Shown here: positions 45,828-56,989 of the stretch, in pieces
Position numbering within the stretch: position 1 is the first letter of the stretch
Layout of the letters: each line of letters starts with the position of its first letter
NCBI GenBank assembly: GCA_029237695.1
Contig: CM055266.1
Coordinates: forward strand, 12,975,805-13,039,804
Direction: 5' to 3'
From: Conchocele bisecta
Lineage: Eukaryota; Mollusca; Bivalvia; Lucinida; Thyasiridae
DNA: 64,000 bases
Program-made: the position numbers and the translations under genes
Notes under the pieces: generated by a model
Database searches by the model: none
What the model was told of the DNA's origin: nothing
The model's input: the letters and a program-made list of their open reading frames with translations, nothing else

Positions 45828-46340
45828 GTGTGGGGGTGGGGTGTATGGGTGGGGTGGCTTGGAAAGGGAGTCGACGTGCAATGGTGCAGTTGTATATGGT
45901 GTATGTCAGCATCGTTAAATTCGGGCCTGAGTTTAGTTTGCCACACATCACCATTGGCCATGCACGTGCTTGTGGAGGGGGAAGGTTATGGCGTGTGCTG
46001 GGGTGGGCAGGGGAGGGGGGATGGGGTGGGGTGGGGAAGCGGTGGGGAACTCGGATGAGGGGGTGTATGTGGTGGGTTGGGGTAACTCGGGAACGAGTGT
46101 TGCTATACAGTGGGGACACTGGATATGTGGTGTATATGGGGTGGGGAAGCGGGAAAACTGGGCACGAGTTTTTTTTATACAGTTGGGACACTGCGATTGG
46201 GGTATGTATGGGGTAGGAAAACTGGATGGTGTTGTGTATTTGGTAGGGGAGCGGGGACTTCGGGTAAGAGTTTTTTATTAAAGTGGAAAACACTGGGATG
46301 TGGTTGTCGTAGGGGTGTGGAGGAAGGATGAGGGGTAACG
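45828..46340. repeat. G-rich degenerate repeat (C-rich on element's sense strand)
   Basis: Units of about 75-80 bp share TGTATATGGGGTGGGGAAGC, GGGAAAACTGGGCACGAGTT and TTTTATACAGTTGGGACACT-like text. Strong strand asymmetry: the plus strand is nearly free of C runs. Frames on both strands here are artefacts. Confidence 0.65.
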
Positions 46341-46379
46341 GACAGGCACGGTGTTTTTTGGCCAGGTTTCGTGCAATTA

Positions 46380-47900
46380 TTATATCACTATCGCTGTTTT
46401 ACGTTGAGGACACGCGTACCGGAGATGACCTCGCTGCTGCAATTGGATCAGGAGCGTCAGTTCCTCGCCTTTAACTTCGTCCCAATGTCGGGGTTGTTTT
46501 GCGCCGTCCGTCTAATGTTGGCCATGATTTCTAGCTACATTCATGTAGCAACTTGTTTTTTTCATTATTTGCATTATTGACCGTATATATTCTTGATGTT
46601 CGCTGTTGTTTCACTTTTCTCAACTTGCCTCATAAAGCATCGCTCTTTAGTATTTTTCGCGGCAGTTTTCTAATTGCATAGCAATTCTCAGAGCGTCTTC
46701 TATTGTCGTTGGCTCATTCTTGTACTAGGATCCAGCGTTCGATATTCCAATTGTTCAATGCTTCAACAAAGCAATTCGCTGCAATTTCTTGTCTATGGTT
46801 ATATGGGTTGGTCGGGTATGCCAAACGCGTCAGCGTTGAATTATCCGTGAGCCAATTCGGTAGTGGTTCGTCTACTTTTCGAAGAGCGTTGTTTCAATTC
46901 AGTTTTATATGTTGGTCGTTTGGTGTCTTCGGTCTGAAAACTGTTGGTCAGAGCCGTTACTAGCGAGTTGTATCGCGTTCTGGTAATCTGGGTCAAGTTC
47001 CCTGAGTACAGCTATTGCATCGCACGCGCAAGATGCACGCTAACTTGGATGATTTCTTTTCTTTGTCCAGTTATTTCCGTGTGGCCGCTATACCGAATTG
47101 CAGGAGTATTAATGCCAGTTTCCCTTTTCCGCTCAAAAATTACTATTTCCACGTACTGACCTGGATTTTGGTTATTCTGGGCATTTGCACACTTTCCCGT
47201 TGGTTGGGGGTCGCGGGGGAACCACTTATCATGTCTATGGTTGTATGATAACTTCTTGGGGACATGACACCTACCTGTTATGTGGTGTCGATTGACAGGC
47301 ATATGAATTGGTACACGCACGGGATCGCGATTATCTAGTTCATCGCATGGCTCGATGTAATTTTATTTTTAAGTTTTCTGCCGGGTTCCAGGTTTGTCGA
47401 GTATTCGATTCAAGCCTCTGTAGAAATCAAATTAATTTGGATTTTATTGTTTTACCTCATTTCTCTAGAGACTTAAATCTCCGCACGCAGTTTCACATTC
47501 GAATGGTCTTTTCGCACGGACTCTGTATTATCAAGCGGCTATGGGTTATGTAATCCTCTGTCAATGGTTTACCATAACAATTATCTTTGATCACCTGTCG
47601 TGACAGGGTACAGTTGTCATGGTTATTGGGAGAAGGAAGGGGTCAGGCAATTGTTTTTGGATCGTGGGGGTCAAGGGGGACTTTCGACCTTTCCCGAGTA
47701 GGGACGTACACATTTCCGGGGTCACCGTCGTCACTATTTCAAGAGACGCCCTTTTATGAACTATATGTCGAATCTTGTTCTGGTTGGGGTAATTTGGGGA
47801 TGGGGGAATGGGCCAGAGGTGTAGGAAACATCGATTACGAACAGAAAATAGATTCCACTCATCCACTCGCCGCAGTGCCAATTACAAAGTGATTGTGTGT
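46380..47900 (-). pseudogene. Decayed Gypsy gag of element 2
   Basis: Minus-strand pieces in shifting frames match a Gypsy capsid region: DPDYQNAIQLASNGSDQ near 46,960, PLPNWLTDNSTLTRLAYP near 46,840, HRQEIAANCFVEALNNWNIE near 46,760, and TIEDALRIAMQLENCRE near 46,680. The last two correspond to the well-conserved 'F.dGL.d..l...l....p.tl.eAl..A...E' pattern of Gypsy gag. The region nearer the primer site (47,000-47,900) would be the gag N-terminus and is full of breaks. No zinc knuckle was found. Many single-base shifts may be decay or sequencing error. Gag would form the particle that packages the element RNA. Confidence 0.6.
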
Positions 47901-48002
47901 GTATTGCCTTGGAAATTTCCGAAGTGACTATGTGGACAGAGACGGCATATGGAAATTCTTGAAGCATTAAGGGTACGTTTCGGCTTAATGGTTTATTATA
48001 TA

Positions 48003-48018
48003 TCCCACGCTCGAACCA
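48003..48018 (-). promoter_or_regulatory. Candidate primer-binding site of element 2
   Basis: Minus-strand TGGTTCGAGCGTGGGA starts with the TGG expected opposite a tRNA CCA end and lies four bases from the LTR, the same spacing as in element 1. I cannot name the tRNA. Confidence 0.45.
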
Positions 48019-48022
48019 AATT

Positions 48023-50080
48023 TGTAACGTTACTCCTATGTACGTATACCGTTTCAGCTATACGTATTTAACCATAAATATTTCCTGTTTCAGGCAGGGG
48101 GGGTTGGTAGCGGGCCTCGTGATTCGGGGGTTGGGAATTTTAAACGACTATATCTACTTGGCAATGAAAAGACGACAGTGACGAGATTTTAGTAATATCT
48201 GATATTTTTGATAATAGTTCTATAAACTTGCCGTATTACTCAACGTGTACAATTAAAGAGTGGTGACAAAAACTATGATAACAACGATGAGGGTGATCTG
48301 ATTATGGAAAGATAATGACTAATATGTGATGTACACATTGGCAAGCTACAAAAGCACAGCAGGGCGATGTGGGGTAAGCAGACTCAAGAAAGGATTATTA
48401 GCCATGTAAACCGGACTAGATTTAATGCTAAAATCTAGCGGAAAATCACACTAACGCAAACCCAAGTCACGGTGGGAATCACGAAGCTGGGGTTGGGTAA
48501 ATAATGCTGGGTGGGGGGGAGTCACACTGCGGGGATCACGGAAGCTGGGGGTGGGAAATAATGCTGGGGGTGGGGATGTCACAACTGCCGGTAGTCACGA
48601 GCTGGGGGTGGGAACTAATGTGGGTGGGGGAGTCTCACAGCGGGGACCACGAAGCTGGGGGTGGGAATAAGAGGGTGGGGGTGGAGTCCACACAGCGGGG
48701 ATCACGTAGTGGGGGTGGGAAATAATGCTGGGGTGGGGGAGTCAAACAGCGGGGATGGACGAGCTGGGGTGGAATATAATGCTGGGGTGGGGCTAGTCAC
48801 ACAGCGGGATCACGAAAAACTGGGGCGGGTGGGAATAGGAATAATGCTGGGTGGGGGAGTCACACAGCGGGGTCACGAAGCTTGGGGGTGGGAAATAATG
48901 CTGGGTGGGGAAGTCACACAGCGCCTGGGGAATCACGACGTGGGGTTGGGACTATGTTGGGTGGGGGGAGGTCACACAGCGGGATTCACGAGATGTGTTG
49001 GGACTAATGTTTTTTAATTTTCACTGTGGTGGGGGAGTCCACACAGCGGGGATCACGAAACTGGGGGGTGGGAAATAATGCTGGGTGGGGGAGTCACACA
49101 GCGGGGGGTCAGGATAGCTTGTGGAGACTAATGTTGGGTGGGGAGTCACACTGCATGGGTGGGGGAAGTATACACTGGCAGGTTGGGCACACGGCAGGGG
49201 TGGGAGTCGCACAGCCGGGGTCACGGAAGCTGGGGTTGGAATAATGACACATTGCTGCATGGGTGGGGGGGGGCACAAACGTGCTAGGACGCATGACAAT
49301 GGAATTGGAATCACCTATCAGGGGTGGGAGGGGGGCTCGAAGTTAGGGTGTGGGCGTTACACAGCAGGGGTTTCATGGAAGCTCAAATTGGGAAATCGTA
49401 TACGCAATGGGGAAAAAGTGGGTTGGGGGGAAATGGTGATATTGGCTATTATTATGGTTCCAGCCTATTTTAATAATCATTAATGTCAGACTGACGTTCA
49501 AATCATCAAAATCTCACGACTAACGGACATTGGTAACATCGTCGGTGAGTTAATGTTTTAGGGGGGGGGGATATTTGGGCTTGGGAGTTATGAGTGACGC
49601 GAGTTGCGTCTCGAGTTGCGCTCGCTCGGGGACAAAGTCGCATCTGACAGTTTTCACCTCCTATTTTTAGGTGGTTGTCAGGCCGAGTTGGACTAGGTCC
49701 GTGAATTACGGAACTTGTACAACCTCCCGCCATAGTGATTGGCTAGATTGTATGGACGGAATAATTCGATCAGACACGAGCCAAAACAAGCACGCCAGTA
49801 AACATGGCGGCTGCATTCAACACACACAGGAAATGCCAACAAACTATTGAGAATTATAACGAACTAAACTAGTTTCCTGGTGTGTGAAGACGACCATCAT
49901 AATCTATTGACACTTGTGAACATTCAGGCATGCATCGAGATAGTGGTTTTTTTGTAAGTTGTGTGAATAAAATGGACCAGACGTGTTCTGTTGTCCAAAG
50001 AATGTGTTGATAAATTCGAAGCGAGGAATACGAAATACACATCTGTGTTTATTGCGATGCTTCGCTGGCTGGGTCGCTTC
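48023..50080 (-). repeat. 5' LTR of element 2 (2,058 bp), indel-rich
   Basis: Collinear with 41,975-43,960 but with very many one- and two-base indels, mostly in G, A or T runs. The ~54-bp array (48,470-49,260) is present with ragged units. It starts TGTAACGTTAC. Confidence 0.65.
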
Positions 50081-50337
50081 ATTATATCGACATATGCCGA
50101 ACATCAGAGAATTAAAAAGTTGCCAAATTAGAGTCATTCTTGAACATATACAAGCAAGAATCGGCTTTAAAATACAAACTTTACTTTATTCGGGGTTTTC
50201 ATAAACTTCTCCGGTTTACACACCATTGTTTTTCAACTATATCCAATACACATTAAGGAATAAACCTTACATCTAAATGTCAATGACTCACCGTATCTTC
50301 TGAGATGTTATTATTCAATCGTATCATGATTCTCCAA

Positions 50338-50405
50338 CATACAGCCGGGCGACAACCATGGTGGGAACTGATGGCCGGCTCCTGACAATGAATGAACATT
50401 ATATG
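50338..50405 (+). pseudogene. Partial copy of an Ig-exon head
   Basis: GATTCTCCAACATACAGCCG followed by GCGACAACCATGGTGGGAA and ATGGCCGGCTCCTGACAATG resembles 50,545-50,610, about 205 bp downstream, then stops. This is the same kind of head-only duplication as at 36.5 kb. Confidence 0.45.
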
Positions 50406-50530
50406 GGTTTATAAGTTTTTTTGTTTGTGTAGTATGGTGTGTTTGGTGTTATATTTGGTGTGTTGGTGTATTAGTTATGGGTGTTTTGTAGTTTTGATAC
50501 TTTTGGTTGGTATACACAATAACATTACAG

Positions 50531-50871
50531 TCCGCCCCAGACCAGTGATCTCCAACTTACAGCCGGGACAACAACGTGGTGGGGAATGAAGGCCGGTCCC
50601 TGAAAACTGACATGTACATCAGGTGGAGGCGGACCCCGCACCGAAAACGTGATGGTACCGCGGTCCACCTCGTTCTACAGGCCCCTGGGGAGGATCGATG
50701 AACGGTAAACACTGGAGGGAGATGGGTTATAATGTCACCGCAACCTACACATCACGCCGACCAGGGCCGACGACGGCGATGTCTTATAACTGCCAGACGT
50801 CGTCACCTCACCTACGAAAGACGTCCTGGATTTACGTCAAGCATGGCACTCAGCATCATTTGTAAGTATTC
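50531..50871 (+). pseudogene. Immunoglobulin-type exon with small indels
   Basis: Bounded by an acceptor (CATTACAG at 50,530) and a donor (GTAAGTATTC at 50,872). Pieces in neighbouring frames give RPRPVISNLQPG, NNVVGNEGRSLK, then LTCTSGGGGPRTENV with the expected B-strand Cys, and later TRADDGDV and YNCQTSS, a D-x-G-x-Y-x-C-like F strand. At least two single-base shifts are needed to connect them (one in the AAAAC run near 50,603). The product would be one extracellular Ig domain. It is on the same strand as the 37-kb exon and could belong to the same gene or family, with element 2 lying between. Decay and consensus error cannot be separated here. Confidence 0.5.
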
Positions 50872-50877
50872 TTTCTC

Positions 50878-52221
50878 ACATTGAGGTCTAAGTTGATACA
50901 AAAAATAATTCCTTGAACGGAAAATGTTTCCGTAAACTCGGGCTCATGTCTGATACAACAAGATATGTCTAGAATGTGTTTACAGATGTTGATACAATTG
51001 TATATGAACTATAAGTATTTTTGATCTACCAAGTGTTTCCAACTGTATTCAGATTTCTTAGGATTTCTTTAATTTTCTAACGTACGTTACAATGTATCGG
51101 GTATATCGATTAGTGAGGTAAAACATCAACATGCAACATGTATCAGGTTGAAACTTGTTGTAATTGTACTCTCTCATATTGCTGCATCAGTCGTTGCTTG
51201 TCAACAACTAATTGCTACACATCTGAATGATTGGGACCGTCGGATGAAGAGAGACTCCAGCTTGAAAACAATGCCGAGTTTGTATCGGTCGCATGCATGG
51301 ATTTCTCATTATTGTTTTTCCTTTTGGTTCAAAGCTGTTTGTAATTGCGCCATTTTTGAAATTTGCTTTCCATTGATTTGTATACAGCAGCAATTAACCT
51401 TAGAACTCAGAAAGCTTAATTTGTTTCGTATGCAGTTGTTTTAATTTTATATTTTTTTCTTAAACAAAAACGTGATTTGACAGCACTTTACTATTCCTTT
51501 TCCTTGGATTGATTATGAAGTATTTCAAACCAAGTTTTAATGGTGAAAAATAAAATATAAATGGGGCATTGCTGTTTTTTTGTGATAAATGTAGATCCAG
51601 TTCAACACTGTGCTTCGTCAATGTTTGAAGAAATGAGGCTTACAGGTTTTGTGACCAAAATAGATCAAGATAGCCTGTGCATGGCACTGTATGGATGATC
51701 AGGATCTGTATCTGTTCGCGATTCCGTAAATAAATTCTTCTAGTATACTGGAGTGAGCTATGTTATCAGGATATACACTGTTCAAAAATTATTGTATGCC
51801 CATTTTATCCGGTCATGGCATCAAATGTTGATCTTAGATATAAATCTAGTTACATGTATTGTGCGTTTTTCGATTTAATCATCTGGGATTTCCAGTTCGA
51901 TTTCCAGCTGTTTAAAATGGATGCTCAAACACAACACAGTGGGTCCACTGCCTGGACTCACAACACAAATATTTAAGGATGTAAGAAAAATGGGAGAAAC
52001 TTCGATGTTTTAAACGTTGATATTGCAGTATTCCAATGTGTTTCAAATGTAACGTGGGCATCCGACAGAACTTAACTTATTTTATTTCGGATAAATAGAA
52101 TTATTATCACAATTCTTGTGTTTAATATGGTATTGCATTCAGGAACACACATCATAGATAATATTTGTTTTGCTGGATTTGTTTCTATTATCTAATGTAT
52201 GGAACCAACATTTGGATCATT
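50878..52221. other. No gene recognised; one family G fragment
   Basis: A family G fragment (GAAGAAATGAGGCTTACAGG, then TTTTGTGACC and GATAGCCTGTGCATGG) lies at about 51,628-51,735. An unassigned 98-codon frame at 51,148-51,444 shows no domain. Confidence 0.45.
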
Positions 52222-53016
52222 GTTCTCAATAACATTGACCCAGGTAGACCTACTGGTCTACTCCATGTTTTGATCTGCCCTCATTCCTTAAGGCTATTAA
52301 ACAGATTAGATATTTACATTATTAATATCTTCATTAAGAAAGTCACTCGACAATTTTTTTTATATTTAATGTGCTTAATAGCCGAAGTTTTGTCGGCAGA
52401 AAAAATAGAATGACCCAGGTAGACCCTAGGTGTCTATTTTTTCTATATTTCCATACAGTGTGGTCGGGCACGGCCACAACAGTTGGAGCTGGGCTGTGAT
52501 TATCCATTACATTAAACACAAGGTAGACGCTAGTGTTCATTGTCACGCTATTACCTACAGTAGAGGCCGTCAGCCGCCACATTTGTGCAGGTCGATGTTT
52601 ATTCATATCATTGGTCCCAGGTAAAACATAGTGTTAATTATGCCGCTATTTTCATACAATGAGGTTGTCACCGCCCACAGTGGAGCAGTTCGATTATTCT
52701 TCATACATTGACCACATGTAAACTTTAATGTTCATTGCCCGCTATTCTCTGCAGTGAGGTCGTCACTGCCCACAGTGGGCAGGTCGATGATTCTAATTAA
52801 CATTGAACCCAGGTAAACCCTAGTTCTTCATGGTCCGCCCGCTATTACCTAACAGTGAGGCCGTCACGCCACTATGGACCGAGCGGTGATTCTCCATAAC
52901 ATTGACCCAGGATTGACCTAGTGTGCATTGTCACTGATATTCCCTACAGTGAGGCCTCACCGCCACAGTGGACAAAGATACGGTGATTATCATAACATTG
53001 ACCCAGGGTAGACCCA
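52222..53016 (+). repeat. Tandem array, ~100-bp unit (left part)
   Basis: Units share CATTGACCCAGGTAGACC, TAGTGTTCATTGTC, CGCTATTCCCTACAGTGAGG, CGTCACCGCCCACAGTGG and CAGGTCGATGATTCT. About seven ragged units are visible, with many one-base indels. Confidence 0.75.
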
Positions 53017-54704
53017 GTTTTGAACATCGCCGTGTGGTGCACCAGGGTGGGTGTTGGGGGTTGCCGCGGATGACCATCCTTCGCCGCAGGAGGACCATCT
53101 TGCCGCGTGAGGACCCCTTCCTGAGGGAAGTTTTCAACTTTCACGTGTACTACCACCACTAGGCGGATGCTGAAAGAACTAAAGGCCGCTCAACCGCAAG
53201 ACGAACATGGGAACCCGTTTCCAACTCCTACAACAGTTCGGGCATTGAAAGACTCGCGAAATTTGGAGTCTCGAGGGATACTGACGACGGAAAGAATTTC
53301 CCTAGCTGCTATGGCCTTGGGGATGTTCTCATTCGGGGGCTGCTACGGGGATTGGACGCAGCCGGGTTTTAGGCACACATCACCAGTCGGAACGCCCGGG
53401 AATTTTGACCATGCAATGATGACCTTCGGAACGGAAGTGTCTGGCGGCCGGCACTATGGTATATCATCCTGCGATCGGATTCCCCCCAAACATTCGCCAC
53501 GTTGATTATATTCGCAAGCTGCTGGGGGGCAGGACGATTGGGGCTATTTGTGTTAGGACAAGTATCTAGGATTCACGCAAGGCTGGGGATTCCTCGCCTC
53601 ACCACTCCATTTTACATTTCGTCTGGTCCATCTCGGCGCACAGGCACAAGAGCGCTGCTCTATATTGGGAAACGTGAACAGCGTTCGAGCCAGAAACAAT
53701 TCTTGACAAAATGTCGAGGACGCCATCTCATCTCCGGTAGACCTCGGCGGCGATATCAAGCGGATCAAGCCGTTTTACAGTATGCTGGCACCCCAGTGGA
53801 CTATGTATTTGGAATCGCCTTTAATATGGCGACCGAGCATCATTATAACCGGGTTGACGGCTTTCAATAATGAGATTTTGATTGGCACCACCCAGCAAAA
53901 AGCTCGGTCTGAACGAGAAAGTGAACCGGCCCCCGCGGAATGACAATGGATACCGACGCCAATTTCGTTAAAACACAGCACCGCAAGCGCCCCCGAGGTC
54001 GAGGATAACCTACGAGCAAACTGGAGTCGGGACGACATCAGCGTCGGACCACGAGGTCCGTACCAAATGGGCTCATGTGGCGATCGGGCTAATCGCGGTT
54101 TGGCTTTAACCTAAGGCACTCTCAGGCGGCGAAACAGTAGGAGGCCAACGACCGCGAGGACCATGGCCTAAAACATTTCGGCAAAGCCATCCGACCGTTT
54201 TTGAAATGATAGATAGCAAGAAGGAGACGAGCCGCTATCATCCCAGGCTGTGCGGCAAGCCACTTTTCGGCTAATTTGACTAGGAGACTGGCGAGGGCTT
54301 TTAGCCGCTTTTTGGCCACTCCTTGGCTCTGACGGAGAGTAAAAACTGGCTTATGTAAAGTCTCTAGTTTGGTTTCTGTGGGGTATTAAACCAGGGCAGT
54401 ATGTAATGTTGTACTGTCTCTAAATTTGATTTTGAGATGAATTTTAAAGGGACCTCGGCAATTTTATTCGTCCATAATCTAAATGGATAGATCGAATCAG
54501 AAACGACTCTTTCGAAAATTTGGGACTGCCACCTGCTCGGCTAGGTAGTGGGCCGTCCATTGTGCTCGCCATTGGCTCTACCGGCACTGCAGGGTTGCGT
54601 TGTTCTGATATTAATTAGCAAAGTAACATGGGTTGTTGGGACAGGGGGATTGGAGGCGCGGCGGGGAAGGGGCTATGATTATTCCCCCAACCCCCCCCCC
54701 CCCC
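53017..54704. other. GC-richer block of unknown origin interrupting the array
   Basis: The ~100-bp array stops at 53,016 and resumes at 54,705, so this 1.69-kb block behaves as an insertion. Base composition is clearly richer in G and C than its surroundings, with many CG dinucleotides. The longest frames are 112 codons (53,167) and 122 codons (53,502), overlapping by four bases on the plus strand. I recognise no domain in them. No inverted ends or target duplication were seen. The right edge is a run of about 16 C. It could be a foreign insertion, an unfamiliar transposon, or an assembly artefact. Confidence 0.55.
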
Positions 54705-54930
54705 CTGTGCTCTAGTGTTCATTGTCCTCTATTCCCGGAATGTTGGGCTGGTCACCGCCCATAGTTGAGCAGGTCTGTGATTCTGTCGAGACCATAGTGT
54801 TCATTGTCCGCTATTTCCTACAGAGAGTCTTTCACCGGCCACAGTTGGAACAGGACAGTGATCCTCCTTAACATTGACCCAGGTAGACCCTATTGTTCAT
54901 TGTGATGATATTCCCTAAACCATTATCCTT
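54705..54930 (+). repeat. Tandem array, ~100-bp unit (right part)
   Basis: CTAGTGTTCATTGTCC, TGGTCACCGCCCATAGTTGA and CATTGACCCAGGTAGACCCT show two to three units of the array at 52,222-53,016. Confidence 0.7.
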
Positions 54931-55300
54931 GCTGTAATGCGTCACACTTCTGCCTAGTGGCAAATTCACGATCGTTTCACGGCTCCACTATGCCAGGGTA
55001 AGGTCACATACTTGGAAATCTTAACACGAAATGTAATGGCACAATACAAACATAAAACTTCAACAATAACATACCATATTCTTAAATATTGGTACAATAA
55101 AGGTATACTATTTATTAAAAAAATATAGGACTACTAAATAAAGGGGACTTCTATAAAATGCTGTCCATGATTCAAATATCTTATTAATTACCTAATGGAG
55201 TTTTTCTGCGGTTCTTAACACATTGATAGGTAATTTTATAATTGATTGGAAAGAAAAATATTAAAAAAACAGAACCTTATAGAACACTGACCCACCGGGT
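54931..55300. other. No gene recognised; composite-repeat fragment
   Basis: TAGTGGCAAATTCACGATCG and AGGGTAAGGTCACATACTTG at 54,956-55,015 recall the 39-41.7 kb composite repeat. AT-rich beyond that. Confidence 0.4.
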
Positions 55301-56410
55301 ATCTAATTTACGAAAATCATATCTGCTGAAACCCCAATAAAATATTTATACAATTTACAATAAAATCGATGAGATTAATCATCTTTAAAACAGATGTAAA
55401 ATGGGAAAACTCAATTGGAAACGTTCAGATTATTTGATTGGAAAATATCTTTTCGCTACTTACAAATGTACTATAAGTAACAAACTGAGAGAAGTTCATT
55501 TAAAATACCTATGCAAGATAAATGCAGATAAAACCAGGCAATCTTGTGTGAATGTTGCCATATGTCAGGGACTCTTATAATCACATGGTTTTTGGGAATG
55601 TTTAATCATTCAATCATGTTTGACGGATATAAATCATCTGATAAAATCAAAAGTACTGGGATATTAACATGAATTTAATTATATTAACATATTTATCCAA
55701 ACAGAAAGCTGTCTAATTAGTTTCTTTATTCTGTTAGGCAAAAATTCTACTTAATTACAAATGTAAAGTTTCATCAACAAATACTACATAAGTCATTTAA
55801 CTCTGCATGCCTTCTACAAAACTATTTTAATTGAAGAAACTATTAGCAATTTTGAAAAAAACAAACATGAAACAGGTTTAAGTAAAAATGGATATGGGCT
55901 ATTTATAACTAAACTTGATAAGTAACAATAGTGCATAGTATAATGAGGTTGCCTAATAATTACCTTATTGTTTTTATTCACAGTGATCATATTAAGCCCA
56001 ATATGCCCTATAATATTACACCTATCCCATATATATATTTGTGTGTGTACGTGTATTATATGTATGGATATATATATATATATTTATATGTGTAAGATAT
56101 TGTAATGTATGCGTGTGTATATGTATGTGTATTTATATGTGTATGTGTGTGTAGATGTATATATATTTACATATAACAACCTATACTATACTATAATAAA
56201 TCATTGTTACCCTCATATATCTTGGTACACTGCTGCATGTCATCTCATGTGCCGATAAGGTGGTATTCTGGACAATAATTTAAAATATTATATTTTTTTG
56301 TTCAGATATAGCCAGATCGGTTGAATACTTGTACAACTGAATTGTAATTGTATAATGCATGTATGTATAAGTGTATATTATGTGTAACAAAGAGAAATAA
56401 AAAATGAAAT
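55300..56410 (+). mobile_element. Heavily decayed LINE 3' region
   Basis: Plus-strand pieces in several frames resemble the end of a non-LTR retrotransposon polyprotein: a PYKIFIQFTIKS-like start near 55,335, a DKTRQSCECC-like zinc-knuckle opening near 55,520-55,560, and a basic closing part near 55,830-55,910. Then follow non-coding text, a TATATG-rich stretch (56,030-56,170) and GAAATAAAAAATG near 56,392, which looks like a LINE end. Many stops. The assignment is weak. Confidence 0.3.
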
Positions 56411-56930
56411 TACAAAAACCTTGGACATTTGTGTTCAAAATTTAGATGTTTTGTTCAATGGTTTAGTATATCCAGATCCATCAGTCGGATCCTTACAAAA
56501 CTTCATAAATAGCTTTGTCACATTCATTTATGGCTATTCGACCAGTGTCATTTGGGTGACCGTGACCATGGTGATCTTGACCTTGGACGTACATACAAAT
56601 GTTGAATATCTCTTGATCCGTTAGTTGGATCATCTCCAAACTACATCAATAGCTTATTCACATTGATGGATATCTACCAGTGTAATTCGGCGGTCCATGA
56701 TCTTCGTTGACCTTTCACTTTGAAGTCAACAATTTTGGGGACAATATGTCATAATGTTGGAAATATTTCCTGATCTGTTGGTCATATCATTACCAAATTT
56801 CATACAAATCTTCCTCACAGTCATAGCTATCCAGCTGTCATACATATCATTCCAGTGACCTTGGACAAACACTTTAGTGACCTTGACTTTCATGTAAATT
56901 ACTAGTATCGTGTATAAACAAATTTGGGTC
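56411..56930 (-). repeat. Degenerate array related to 34,080-34,930, opposite orientation
   Basis: CTTGATCCGTTAGTTGGATC, ATCTCCAAACTACATCAATA and TTGACCTTGGACGTACATAC are reverse-complement relatives of units at 34.1-34.9 kb. About three units. Confidence 0.5.
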
Positions 56931-56989
56931 CCACATGTACTGCTTTTTATGCCCCCTTGTGATAGAAAGGGGGCTTTGATGGTTTTTAT

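Larger units (their letters stand above)
41975..50080 (-). mobile_element. Gypsy-type LTR retrotransposon 2 (8.1 kb, no pol seen)
   Basis: Two ~2-kb direct repeats (41,975-43,960 and 48,023-50,080) both begin TGTAACGT and end CGCTTCA on the plus strand, as TG...CA LTRs. On the minus strand the right LTR is followed after four bases by TGGTTCGAGCGTGGGA, a primer-site-like TGG sequence, then by a gag-like region. The left LTR is preceded by a purine-rich AGGCGGGGTAA. Protease, reverse transcriptase and integrase are not recognisable in the 4-kb interior, so it is a deleted or non-autonomous copy. ATAT occurs at or within two bases of both outer edges, which is weak target-duplication evidence. 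Confidence 0.65.

Noticed and set aside
45626..46293. 196- and 189-codon frames on opposite strands
   Set aside because: Both cross the G-rich repeat; the Pro/Thr-rich and Gly/Trp-rich compositions are by-products.
41975..50080. Simple segmental duplication of ~2 kb
   Set aside because: TG...CA ends, the primer-site-like sequence, the purine tract and gag in one orientation fit an LTR pair better.
53017..54704. Bacterial contamination carrying a gene
   Set aside because: No long frame as expected in bacterial DNA, and host array flanks on both sides. It is left as unknown instead.
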